Source: JBQLZO01 sp052168315
Lineage (GTDB): Bacteria; Planctomycetota; Phycisphaerae; Phycisphaerales; UBA1924
Direction: 5' to 3'
Length of the DNA stretch: 13,012 bases
NCBI GenBank assembly: GCA_052168315.1
Contig: JBQLZO010000033.1
Span: 1 to 13,012 of the forward strand
Notes under the pieces: generated by a model
Seen by the model: only the letters and a program-made list of their open reading frames with translations
Database searches by the model: none
What the model was told of the DNA's origin: nothing
Shown: piece after piece, positions 5,945 through 12,991 of the stretch
Position numbering within the stretch: position 1 is the stretch's first letter
How the letters are laid out: each line of letters begins with the position of its first letter
Program-made: the position numbers and the translations under genes

Positions 5945-7360
5945 TCAGGCGGCCTTGGAGCCGGCCTGGAGGAACTGGCACCCGGCGGCCCACGAGCTGC
6001 CGCAGAGCGGGCGCACGCGGATGACCTTGAGGCGCATCGTCGATTCCTGGTCGGGCGTGAGCCGGGCGCGGACCTCGAGCACATCGCCGATCGACAGCGG
6101 CCACGGCGCCTTGAGGCGCAGCCCGCCGCGCGAGAGGTCGATGATCGTGGCGCCGAAGTCTTCCATGATGTCGACGGGGTAGCTCTTGAGCGTGTGGATG
6201 AAGCGCGCCTGCGCGCAGATGGCGCAGCTGACGCGCTTGTGCACGCGGCGGTCCTCGCCCATCGCGGCCTTCTGCTTCACCGCGGCCGTGTTGCGGGTGT
6301 CCAGCCGTCGGAGCCCGCCATCGCTCTCGACATGGCTGATCGCGATCTGGTCGATGTCTTCCTCGGTGGCGGTGGGCAGTTCGGCGCTGTTGGTCTCGGC
6401 CGCGCTGCGGACGATCTCGAACCAGTGGTCGAGCAGCTTGGAGTCGAACTGCTTGCCGCGTCCCTCCTCCATGATGTTGACGGCGTCTGTCCACGCCACG
6501 GGCCCGCGGTACGGGCGTGCGGCGGTGAGCGCGTCGTAGACATCGACGATGGCGCAGACGCGGGCCGCGAGGGAGATGTCGCCGCCGCTGATCCCGCGCG
6601 GGTACCCGCGCCCGTCGAGCCGCTCGTGGTGGTCGCGGGTGGCCTCGATGGCGATGGGGTCGATCCCCTCGGCCTTGCGGAGGATCGCCACGCCGGCGGC
6701 GGGGTGGCGCTTGATGATCTCGAACTCGGCGTCGGTGAGCCGACCATCCTTGTTGAGGATCTCGGCGGGGATGCCGCGCTTGCCGATGTCGTGCACGAAG
6801 CCGGCGAACATCATGCGCTCGACGAACTGCTGGTTGCCGACGCGCTCGGCGAGCAGGGCGCATCCGATGCCGACATTCATCATGTGGGTGGTGGTGCCGA
6901 AGTCGTGTCCGGACATGTCGAGCAGCGCGGTCAGCGCATCATCGCTCTCGGCGGTGACCCGCGTGAGGGTCGTGCTGACGGACTCGAGCGAGTTGAAAGC
7001 CTCGGCGTTGGAGGTCTCCATCGCGTCGGCCATGAGCTTGGAGCAGATGGAGCGGACGACGGATCGGCGCGAGGACGCGTTGAGCTCAGCGTCCTCGAAG
7101 ACGCCGGCGATGCGTGACTGGAGCGACTTGTTGAACGCGGCGTGCTGCGCGACGGGGATGTAGACATAGGCGATCCCCTGTTCGAGGAGCCTGGTGCGAT
7201 CGTCGGCCTCGAAGGGGACGCCGGAGCGTCGGTAGAGCACGGGCGATGGCGCATCGCCGATGACGACGAAGATGTCCATGTCGAGCGTCGCTTCGTCGAG
7301 CGACTCAAGTGGCGCGGGGAAGAATCCGCGGAGTTCGGGGGACTTGCCGATCAGGCCCAT
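5945..7360 (-). CDS. HD-GYP domain cyclic-di-GMP phosphodiesterase with C-terminal PilZ domain
   Basis: This 471-residue protein starts at ATG 7360, 8 bases after GGAG; the frame is open to 7507 but the upstream part lacks a ribosome site. Residues 25-90 form an N-terminal domain of the kind that often precedes HD-GYP (FVVIGDAPSPVLYRRSGVPF). The HD-GYP core follows: H157-G-type region, FVHDIGKRGIP (188-198) with the HD pair H190/D191, HHERLDGRGYP (244-254) and VDVYDALTAARPYR (272-285). All metal- and GYP-motif residues appear intact, so hydrolysis of c-di-GMP is likely. Residues about 370-465 look like a PilZ domain: RVHKR (372-376) matches RxxxR and DLSRGG (408-413) matches DxSxxG, the two c-di-GMP-contacting motifs. 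No signal peptide or membrane segment is seen, so it is cytoplasmic. A PilZ domain on the same chain suggests product or substrate sensing. It lies 165 bases downstream of the coiled-coil membrane protein gene on the same strand. Confidence 0.9.
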   Translation of the reverse strand: MGLIGKSPELRGFFPAPLESLDEATLDMDIFVVIGDAPSPVLYRRSGVPFEADDRTRLLEQGIAYVYIPVAQHAAFNKSLQSRIAGVFEDAELNASSRRSVVRSICSKLMADAMETSNAEAFNSLESVSTTLTRVTAESDDALTALLDMSGHDFGTTTHMMNVGIGCALLAERVGNQQFVERMMFAGFVHDIGKRGIPAEILNKDGRLTDAEFEIIKRHPAAGVAILRKAEGIDPIAIEATRDHHERLDGRGYPRGISGGDISLAARVCAIVDVYDALTAARPYRGPVAWTDAVNIMEEGRGKQFDSKLLDHWFEIVRSAAETNSAELPTATEEDIDQIAISHVESDGGLRRLDTRNTAAVKQKAAMGEDRRVHKRVSCAICAQARFIHTLKSYPVDIMEDFGATIIDLSRGGLRLKAPWPLSIGDVLEVRARLTPDQESTMRLKVIRVRPLCGSSWAAGCQFLQAGSKAA

Positions 7361-7525
7361 CTCATGATCTCCAATGTGATAGGGATCGGGCACTGAATCG
7401 GGCGTGGCGCGGGTTTTCGAGAACGAAAGACCGGGATTCGCCGCCGATGGGTGGCGTGCCGCCCGCCGAAGCAGACCCGTGAACGGGCGGGGCCGAGAAA
7501 CGCGCATGTCGGGTGGGCGATCTCA

Positions 7526-9682
7526 TCAGTTATCGCGCGATGCGTCATGGCGTTCGTGCTCGGTGGCGTGCGAGCGCGTGGTGTCCGGGTCGGTCGCGTG
7601 CATGGCGGCGGCCTGCTCGGTGTATCCCATGGTGGAGTCGTTGAGGTCGAGCAGGGCCTCGCCGGTGGCGATGGGTGCGCGGGCGAGCCACCTGCTGAGG
7701 AGGGTGAAGGCGATGAGGACGATGGCGCCCAGCGCTCCGAGGATGATGCCGAAGAGCTTGGCGCGCGGGTCGTCGACGGGTCGATCGCCGGCATCGGCGG
7801 CCGCGGCGATGATGGTGGAGGTGCGGTCGAGGCGGAGGTCGCGGGCCGCGTTGGCGTGGTTGATGAGCGTGTTGACGAAGATGTCGAGCGCGCGTTCGGT
7901 GGACGAGGCGCCGACGCCGCGGAGGGCGAGCGTGAGCCCGGCGCCCTCGGCATCGTCGATGTCGATCCTCGTGCGGATGGCATCGCGGAGCAGGGCGGGC
8001 GAGCCCATGTCCTGGAAGCCGCGGGCGGCGAGGCGCTCGGAGGCCTTCTCGATGAACACGGGGTCGTTGATGAGCTTCTTGTGGTAGAGGGTCCAGGACT
8101 CGGCGTGCGAAGGATTGAGGGCGCCCTCGCGTTCGTCGGGCGCGATGGTTGCCTCGGCGAGGTATGTGGCGGGCGAGAAGTGTCCGGCGAGCCACCAGGC
8201 GCAGGCCGCGGAGGCGATGAGCGCGATGGCGAGGCAGAGGGTGGTGACGCCGGCGCTGGATCTTGCGGACTTGCGCTGCGCGACGCGGGCCATGGCCTTG
8301 GCCTGCTCGCGTTCGGCGTTGACCTGCTCGCGGAGCTTGAAGAGCTGGTCGCGTTCGAGGGCCTTGGACTCGGCGGCCTCGAGGTGCTCCTTGAGGGCGC
8401 GGATGGCCTGGTCGCGCTTGCGGAGCTGTCGTTCCCAGTCTGCGGGCGGCGCGCCGTGGGCGGAGGGCGATCCGGTGGCAGGCGTGGAGACATCCATCGC
8501 CTTGCGGAGCGAGGCCTCGGCTTTCTCGGCGCGGGCGTTGGCCTCGTCGAGGGCCTTGCGGAGCGCGTTGAGGTGGTGCTCGTCGGCGGGCGGCGCGGTT
8601 TCGCTCGTCGTGGGCGCGGGGTGCTCGCGCTCCCAGGTGGTGCGCGCCCTGGCGACCTCGGCATCGACCATGCGTTCGACGGCGTCGGCGGTGAGCGATC
8701 CGGCGCGGAGGGATTCGGTTTCCTTCTCGGCGGCGGCGAGCTTCTTTCGGAGTGAGGCGGTTTCTTCGGAGAGGCGCTCCCACTCGGCCATGGAGGCTTC
8801 TTCGCTGTGGCGCGAGGCTTCGAGCTTGGCCGAGAGGTCGGAGCGTGTGGATTCGAGTTCGGCTCGGATGGCGTCGGCTTCTTCGTTGAGTTTCTGCGTC
8901 TGTTCGCGGGTGGCGTTGGCTTCGGCGCGTTCGGCCTCGGCGAGTTCGCGCCAGCGCTTGGCCGAGAGCCTGTCGGCGGCGGCTTCGGCGGAGGCGTTGA
9001 TCTGTTCCTGTGCGGCGGCGTGGAGCGCGCGGGCGAGGGATTCGCGTTCTTCGACGGCGCGGAGGCGGTTCTGTGCTTCGGCGCGTTCGGCGGCGGTTTG
9101 TTCTGCGAGGCCGCGGGTCTGCTCGCAGAGGGCCTCGGCTTCGGATTCGCGCTGGGCGATGGCCTGTTCGCGCTGGGTGAGGGTTTGTTCTCGCTCGGCG
9201 AGGCGCTGGGTTTCGGTCTTGATGGCTGCGTGGGCAGTGGAGAGTTTGGCACGCTGCTCGGCCTGTCGTGCTTCCTCGGCGGCGACATCGGTTTCGCGCT
9301 GCGCGATGGCCTGTTCGAGGTCGGCGAGGCGGAGGGCCTCGGCCTCGTGGTCCTGGCGCATCTGCTTGAAGGCTTCGAGCTGGTCGCCGAGGTTCCCGAT
9401 GACAGAGAGGAGGTCATCGACGCCGGAGGCGCGTGCGGCCTGGTGGGCTGCACGGGTGCGCTCGCCGGGGGGAAGGGAGTCGTGGTTGGTGTCTGTGTTG
9501 GATTTGGGGTTGGGGTTGAGTTCGGGATGTGGGGCGGTGGTGTCGTTGGAGGAGACTCCGAGGGTTGAGCCGGGGTCTTTGGGTTTGTCGGTGTTGTTCG
9601 GGCGCGCGGGATCGGGTGGCGATGGGTGGCTGCCGTTGGGCCCATCGTCCGGGTAGTTGGGATAGAGGGGAGGGGATCCCAT
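7526..9682 (-). CDS. Long coiled-coil membrane protein with Wzz-like periplasmic segment
   Basis: The 718-residue product begins at ATG 9682; no clear Shine-Dalgarno precedes it, so the start is uncertain. Residues 1-75 are Pro/Asn/Ser-rich and probably disordered. Residues about 100-470 are rich in Ala, Glu, Arg and Gln with heptad-like spacing and repeated AIAQRE and LAERE motifs, a long cytoplasmic coiled coil interrupted by Pro-rich breaks (353-367, 399-413). A membrane helix (478-500) leads to a segment of about 140 residues (501-642) containing YLAEATIAPDE, LINDPVFIEKA and a closing LDIFVNTLINHANAARD, then a second helix (643-665) and a short polar tail. The two-helix arrangement with a mixed alpha/beta outer segment resembles chain-length determinant (Wzz/polysaccharide co-polymerase) proteins; this match is by pattern only. 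The c-di-GMP gene downstream fits a link to exopolysaccharide, but they may not be co-transcribed. A structural scaffold role is an alternative. Confidence 0.72.
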   Translation of the reverse strand: MGSPPLYPNYPDDGPNGSHPSPPDPARPNNTDKPKDPGSTLGVSSNDTTAPHPELNPNPKSNTDTNHDSLPPGERTRAAHQAARASGVDDLLSVIGNLGDQLEAFKQMRQDHEAEALRLADLEQAIAQRETDVAAEEARQAEQRAKLSTAHAAIKTETQRLAEREQTLTQREQAIAQRESEAEALCEQTRGLAEQTAAERAEAQNRLRAVEERESLARALHAAAQEQINASAEAAADRLSAKRWRELAEAERAEANATREQTQKLNEEADAIRAELESTRSDLSAKLEASRHSEEASMAEWERLSEETASLRKKLAAAEKETESLRAGSLTADAVERMVDAEVARARTTWEREHPAPTTSETAPPADEHHLNALRKALDEANARAEKAEASLRKAMDVSTPATGSPSAHGAPPADWERQLRKRDQAIRALKEHLEAAESKALERDQLFKLREQVNAEREQAKAMARVAQRKSARSSAGVTTLCLAIALIASAACAWWLAGHFSPATYLAEATIAPDEREGALNPSHAESWTLYHKKLINDPVFIEKASERLAARGFQDMGSPALLRDAIRTRIDIDDAEGAGLTLALRGVGASSTERALDIFVNTLINHANAARDLRLDRTSTIIAAAADAGDRPVDDPRAKLFGIILGALGAIVLIAFTLLSRWLARAPIATGEALLDLNDSTMGYTEQAAAMHATDPDTTRSHATEHERHDASRDN

Positions 9683-9884
9683 GGATGGGTGGGGTGCAGC
9701 GGTCGCGTGAGCGATTGGTGCGTGGCGCAGCGCCCACCGATTGGGCGCGCGGATGATGTTGGCTCATCGGCGAACGCGCGGCGGGACTCCATTGGCATGG
9801 GGTGTTTGGGGGTGTGGCGTTGGTCGGCGCTCGGGGTGTGTGGGCTCCCTTGATTGGGCGTTTGGGGATGGGTTCGGGGGAGGG

Positions 9885-9975
9885 AAGACACTGGTCGGAG
9901 ACCAGTGCCACCAACGGAGAGGGAAGTCTGAAAGGGCTGGCCAGCCCGGGGTTGTGCCGTTGGGGAGGGTGGCAC
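9885..9975. repeat. REP-like palindromic foldback element
   Basis: The segment contains CACTGGTC-GGA-GACCAGTG (9889-9907), an 8-bp hairpin with 3-base loop. It is followed by GTGCCACC (9905-9912), whose exact reverse complement GGTGGCAC is at 9968-9975. CCAACGG (9911-9917) is likewise matched by CCGTTGG (9957-9963), and the centre is a 14-base perfect palindrome, GGGCTGGCCAGCCC (9934-9947). The whole can fold into a nested or cruciform structure. I associate similar intergenic elements with planctomycete genomes, but I cannot count copies here. Confidence 0.6.
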
Positions 9976-10036
9976 TTGCCCTTGCTGGGGTGTCGATCCA
10001 GCGGTCGCCGTGGTGTGGCGGGCGGTTGCGGTTGGC

Positions 10037-10050
10037 GAGTGCGCGCACTC
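10037..10050. repeat. 14-base perfect palindrome GAGTGCGCGCACTC
   Basis: The sequence is its own reverse complement over 14 bases. GTTGG just before (10031-10035) and CCAAC just after (around 10055-10059) could extend the pairing with small bulges. It may be a further part of the structured region or a binding site for a dimeric regulator; nothing shows which. Confidence 0.4.
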
Positions 10051-10165
10051 ACCACCAACACATGACCCGGACGCAGAGCGCGGTTGCGGATCAGGATGTG
10101 TCGCGCCGGTTGCCGGTGCCATTCGTGGGTGGGGCGCTGTTGCTTTGGCGCTGCCGGTCTCGCGA

Positions 10166-10360
10166 TCAGGCGTTGATGAGGCGCTTGATCGGTTGATCGG
10201 GTTTGCCTTGGCGTCCGGAGTCCATGGTCTCCACCGCTCGTTGGCCGTGGGGTTGGTTTGCGGCCTCACCCATGGCGTCGGTTGCGATCACGCTGGCGCC
10301 GAGTCCATAGCGGACAGGGCCTGTCTGCCCTTTGGGGTTGGGGGGCGCGTTTGTGCGCAT
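10166..10360 (-). CDS. Possible small protein (up to 64 residues), unrecognised
   Basis: A minus-strand frame from ATG 10360 to TGA 10168-10166 encodes up to 64 residues. Unlike its surroundings it has a balanced composition, e.g. GPVRYGLGASVIATDAMGEA, then QRAVETMDSGRQGKPDQPIK, ending RLINA, and its third codon positions are mostly G or C, as expected for genes in this genome. There is no Shine-Dalgarno sequence before the ATG, and the sequence just upstream is the C/A-rich side of the skewed tract; the true start could be the internal ATG of MGEAANQ. It could also be the surviving end of a decayed gene. No domain, signal peptide or membrane segment is visible. Confidence 0.3.
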   Translation of the reverse strand: MRTNAPPNPKGQTGPVRYGLGASVIATDAMGEAANQPHGQRAVETMDSGRQGKPDQPIKRLINA

Positions 10361-10426
10361 GGTTGTGGTAGGTGTGGGGGGTTGAGTTGTGGGGTTGGAT
10401 GGTGTGGGGGAATGGAAGGTGTTGGT

Positions 10427-10444
10427 GGGTGGGGGGTTGGGGGG
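10427..10444 (+). other. Potential G-quadruplex in the G/T-rich tract
   Basis: Runs GGG (10427-10429), G6 (10431-10436) and G6 (10439-10444) are separated by one- and two-base loops. The longer runs can each supply two tracts. Many further runs of four to seven G follow up to 11180, so the plus strand of this whole region is prone to such structures. Confidence 0.4.
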
Positions 10445-10755
10445 CTCGAAGAAAATGTTGGAGAGTTTTGGGATTTGGGTTTGAGGTGGGGCGCGGTTGT
10501 GCGCACGGATGTGGTGCTATGGGGAGTGGGTGTTGGGTGAGTGGAGGAGAGTGGGGCACGGGGAAAGGGGTGTGCCTTGGCGGTTTGCCCGCCCGCCCTA
10601 TGTAGGAGGAGTAGTGAAGAAGAGGAGTTGTCCCCCGGGGGGGTTGGCTCGATGGTGGTGTGGGGAGAGGTGAGGGGTGCTGGCGGTGCGCGGTTGGTTG
10701 GGGTGTGTGGGTTGTACGCGCGGGGGGTGATGTTGGGTGGAGGGGTGTTGGGGGG

Positions 10756-10848
10756 ATGGAGAAGAGCGGGGCACGGGGAAAGGGGTGTGCCTTGGCGGGT
10801 TGCCCGCCCGCCCTATGTAGGACGAGTAGTGAAGATGAGAAGTCGTAG
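10756..10848 (+). CDS. Possible 30-residue Cys-rich microprotein in repeat unit 2
   Basis: ATG 10756 to TAG 10846-10848 encodes 30 residues beginning MEKSGARGKG, with cysteines at 11, 16 and 21 (CALAGCPPALC, spacing C-x4-C-x4-C) and an acidic end SSEDEKS. A GGAGG lies 12 bases upstream, further than usual. The same frame recurs in unit 3. Because the repeat units are so alike, conservation of the frame proves little; it may well be chance. Confidence 0.18.
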   Translation: MEKSGARGKGCALAGCPPALCRTSSEDEKS

Positions 10849-10968
10849 CCCGGGGGGTTGGCTCGAGGGTGGTGTGGGGAGGGGTGAGGGGTGCTGGTGG
10901 TGCGCGGGTGGTTGGGGTGTGTGGGTTGTGCACGCGGGGGGTGATGTTGGGTGGAGGGGTGTTGGGGG

Positions 10969-11061
10969 ATGGAGAAGAGCGGGGCACGGGGCAGCGGGTG
11001 TGCCTTGGCGGCTTGCCCACCCGCCCTGTGTAGGATGAGTAGTGAAGAAGAGGAGTTGTAG
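10969..11061 (+). CDS. Possible 30-residue Cys-rich microprotein in repeat unit 3
   Basis: ATG 10969 to TAG 11059-11061 gives the unit-3 version: MEKSGARGSG, CALAACPPALC and an acidic end SSEEEEL. All three Cys are kept; several differences from unit 2 are silent (CCG to CCA, CTA to CTG) and others replace a residue. In unit 1 the same frame starts with GTG at 10541 and lacks the stop codon (TAG is replaced by TCC). Treat as a hypothesis only. Confidence 0.18.
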   Translation: MEKSGARGSGCALAACPPALCRMSSEEEEL

Positions 11062-11364
11062 CCCGGGGGGGGTTGGCTCGATGGTGGTGTGGTGAGGGGT
11101 GAGGGGTGCTGGCGGTGCGTGGGTGGTTGGGGTGTGGGCGTTGTGCGCGCGGAGGGGATGATGTTGGGGGAGGAAGTGTGGGGTGATGAGGTGTGGTTTG
11201 AGGGGCGCGGGTGTGGTCGTGGTTGCAGGTGTTTGTCGCGGGCGGTGGTGGTGGTGTTTGGGGTGGGGAATGCGGGGTGCGGGGGTGATGAACGGGGTTG
11301 GCGTGGGGTTTGGCGGTTCTCGGATGGGGAGGTTGCCGTCGGAGGGGGGATTCTTTGGACATTT

Positions 11365-11395
11365 TTGTGGCATCTCCCGGTCGTGCCAGTATGTT
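11365..11395 (+). promoter_or_regulatory. Weak promoter candidate before the haloperoxidase gene
   Basis: TTGTGG (11365-11370) and TATGTT (11390-11395) are separated by 19 bases in the only A/T-rich patch between the repeat array and the gene at 11525. The match to consensus is modest and the spacing long, so this marks a likely promoter region rather than a precise site. Confidence 0.2.
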
Positions 11396-11524
11396 TGGTG
11401 TGGATGCGGGGAGTCCCGTATCGGACGCATGGTTTCCGGATCCCCGCTTGTTTCGCGTGGTTCGGGAGGTGCGGATTGGTTGGTCGTTTGGGTTTGACGC
11501 CGGGAGCGGAAGAGGAGCGTTGTG

Positions 11525-12991
11525 ATGGAGAGGCGAGGATTGCTGGGCGCTTTGGCGCTCTCGGTTGTGTGTTCGGCGGGTGTTGAGTGTCGGGCGGACC
11601 TGGTGGTGGAGTGGAACAGCCGGCTGATCCAGACGATCCGCGAGCTGGGGACGGGTCACATCAGTTATCCGGGGCCGATCTCGCGGGCGGGGACGATCAT
11701 GCACATCGCGATCTATGACGCGGTGAATTCGATCGAGCGGACGCACGAGCCTTACTTTGGTTTCGAGGATTGTCCGCCGGGGACCTCGATGGACGCGGCG
11801 ATCGCGGCGGCGGCGCACACGGCGCTGTGCGGGGTGTACAGCAATCCGTTCCAGGTCGAGAAGTTCGACACGCTGCTGGCAGCGCATCTCGCGGCGATTC
11901 CGGATGGTCCTGCGAAGGATGCGGGGATCGCGCTGGGGCAGTCGTGCGCGGAGCGGTGCCTCGCTGATCGGGTGGGGGATGGGTCTGAGGATTTCATCGT
12001 GTACGAGTACGGGGTTGGGCCGGGACACTGGGTGCCGACCTTCCCGAACTTCAGTGGGCCCGCGACGCCGCACTGGCCGGATGTTCGGCCCTGGTGTCTG
12101 ACGAGCGGTGACCAGTTCCGTCCCGAGAGCGGGCCCTATGGGTACGACACGATGGCGGAGGTTCTGGCGAGCCCTGAGTACGCGGCGGACTTCGAGGATG
12201 TGCGGGTGAACGGGGCGCTGTTCAGCCCGACGCGGACGGAGGATCAGACGACGGCGGCGCTGTTCTGGGCGAACGACCGGAACGGGACCTTCAAGCCGCC
12301 GGGGCACCTGTATCACATCACGCAGCGGATCGCGGAGGTGCAGGGGAACACGGTGGTGGAGAACGCGCGGCTGTTCGCGCTGGTGTCGCTGGGGATGGCC
12401 GATGCGTCGATCGCGGCGTGGGACACGAAGTACTCGACGGACATCGACTTCTGGCGTCCGATCACGGCGATCTGGGAGGCGGACACGGATGGGAACCCGG
12501 ACACGGTGGCGGAGCCGGGGTGGCTGGGGCTGTCGTACGACCCGTCGGTGCTGATTTTCAATCCGTCGTTCCCGGCGTGGGCATCGGGGCATGCGACCTT
12601 CGGGGCGGTGCACGCGGCGGTGGTTCGGAACTACTACGGGACGGACAACATCACCTTCACGGCGACCTCGGACGACACGCCGGGGTACTGGCGTGAGTTC
12701 ACGAGCCTGTCGCAGGCGGCGATCGAGAACGGTCGGAGCCGCGTGTGGCTGGGCGTTCACTGGCAGGTGGACTCGGATGATGCGTACATCATCGGGACGA
12801 GCGTGGGCGACTATGTGAGCGCGAACTACCTGCGTGTGCTCGGCGATCTGAACGGCGATGGGCTGGTGAACAGCGATGACCTCGGGATCCTGCTGGGCGG
12901 GTTCGGCGGGGCCGGCGCGGAGGGTGACATCAACAGGGATGGGGTTGTGGATTCGGATGATCTCGGGCTGCTGCTCGGGAACTTTGGTTGA
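11525..12991 (+). CDS. Exported vanadium-dependent haloperoxidase/PAP2-superfamily protein with C-terminal dockerin repeats
   Basis: The 488-residue product starts at ATG 11525, 7 bases after AGGAG (11513-11517); a GTG one codon earlier is less well placed. A signal peptide (1-24, cleavage after CRA) directs export. The body matches the bacterial vanadium haloperoxidase-related family: early SRAGTIMHIAIYDAVNSI (53-70), then the vanadate/phosphate site with Lys302 and Arg311 (WDTKYSTDIDFWRP), Ser354-Gly355-His356 (PAWASGHATFG) and Arg406/His412 (SRVWLGVHW), with Asp416 following. All core residues are present, so it should bind vanadate or phosphate; whether it oxidises halides or acts as a phosphatase cannot be told. 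Residues 440-461 and 467-488 are two dockerin type I-like calcium loops (DLNGDGLVNSDD, DINRDGVVDSDD) each followed by a hydrophobic LLLG-x-FG, ending exactly at the C-terminus. These probably anchor the enzyme or mediate protein contacts outside the cytoplasm. No partner gene adjoins it here. Confidence 0.9.
   Translation: MERRGLLGALALSVVCSAGVECRADLVVEWNSRLIQTIRELGTGHISYPGPISRAGTIMHIAIYDAVNSIERTHEPYFGFEDCPPGTSMDAAIAAAAHTALCGVYSNPFQVEKFDTLLAAHLAAIPDGPAKDAGIALGQSCAERCLADRVGDGSEDFIVYEYGVGPGHWVPTFPNFSGPATPHWPDVRPWCLTSGDQFRPESGPYGYDTMAEVLASPEYAADFEDVRVNGALFSPTRTEDQTTAALFWANDRNGTFKPPGHLYHITQRIAEVQGNTVVENARLFALVSLGMADASIAAWDTKYSTDIDFWRPITAIWEADTDGNPDTVAEPGWLGLSYDPSVLIFNPSFPAWASGHATFGAVHAAVVRNYYGTDNITFTATSDDTPGYWREFTSLSQAAIENGRSRVWLGVHWQVDSDDAYIIGTSVGDYVSANYLRVLGDLNGDGLVNSDDLGILLGGFGGAGAEGDINRDGVVDSDDLGLLLGNFG

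Larger units (their letters stand above)
10525..11185 (+). repeat. Tandem array of three ~214-bp G-rich units plus a partial fourth
   Basis: Units are at about 10525-10725, 10726-10939 and 10940-11155, with a diverged head of a fourth to about 11185. The landmark TGTGCCTTGG occurs at 10571, 10786 and 10999, giving periods of 215 and 213 bases. Each unit has the same order: GGGGCACGGGG, TGTGCCTTGG, a short hairpin (GGCGGG-TTG-CCCGCC at 10794-10808 in unit 2), GTAG then GAGTAGTGAAGA, a CCCGGGGG block, and a long G/T-rich part. Units differ by scattered substitutions and one- to three-base indels. The 215-base spacing would break a reading frame, so the array as a whole is not coding. Confidence 0.75.
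9683..11524. other. 1.8-kb gene-poor, structured and G/T-rich region
   Basis: No convincing long gene lies here on either strand. Bases 9683-9880 hold only the region before the coiled-coil gene. Bases 9885-9975 form a foldback element and 10037-10050 a palindrome. Bases 10166-10360 have a possible small minus-strand frame. From about 10320 to 11300 the plus strand is strongly G- and T-rich and C/A-poor, with many GGGG runs and three 214-bp repeat units (10525-11155). Bases 11300-11524 return to normal composition and include the leader of the haloperoxidase gene. Long frames open here on the minus strand give Pro/His/Thr/Arg-rich products that simply reflect the skew. Confidence 0.7.

Noticed and set aside
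7430..7500. Terminator after the coiled-coil gene
   Set aside because: A five-pair stem (CCCGT/ACGGG near 7476) has only a two-base loop and no T-run on the minus strand.
7351..10269. Minus-strand frame of 972 codons over the coiled-coil gene
   Set aside because: It is a Pro/Ser/Arg/Thr-rich alternate frame of the coiled-coil gene, whose own frame shows heptads and membrane helices.
10525..11185. CRISPR array
   Set aside because: The repeated units are about 214 bases with no short repeat/spacer alternation and no cas genes nearby.
10598..12760. Minus-strand frame of 720 codons across the repeat array and haloperoxidase gene
   Set aside because: It is antisense to a well-supported gene, and its remainder is Pro/His/Thr/Arg sequence produced by the C/A-rich strand; the indels between repeat units shift its repeats out of frame.
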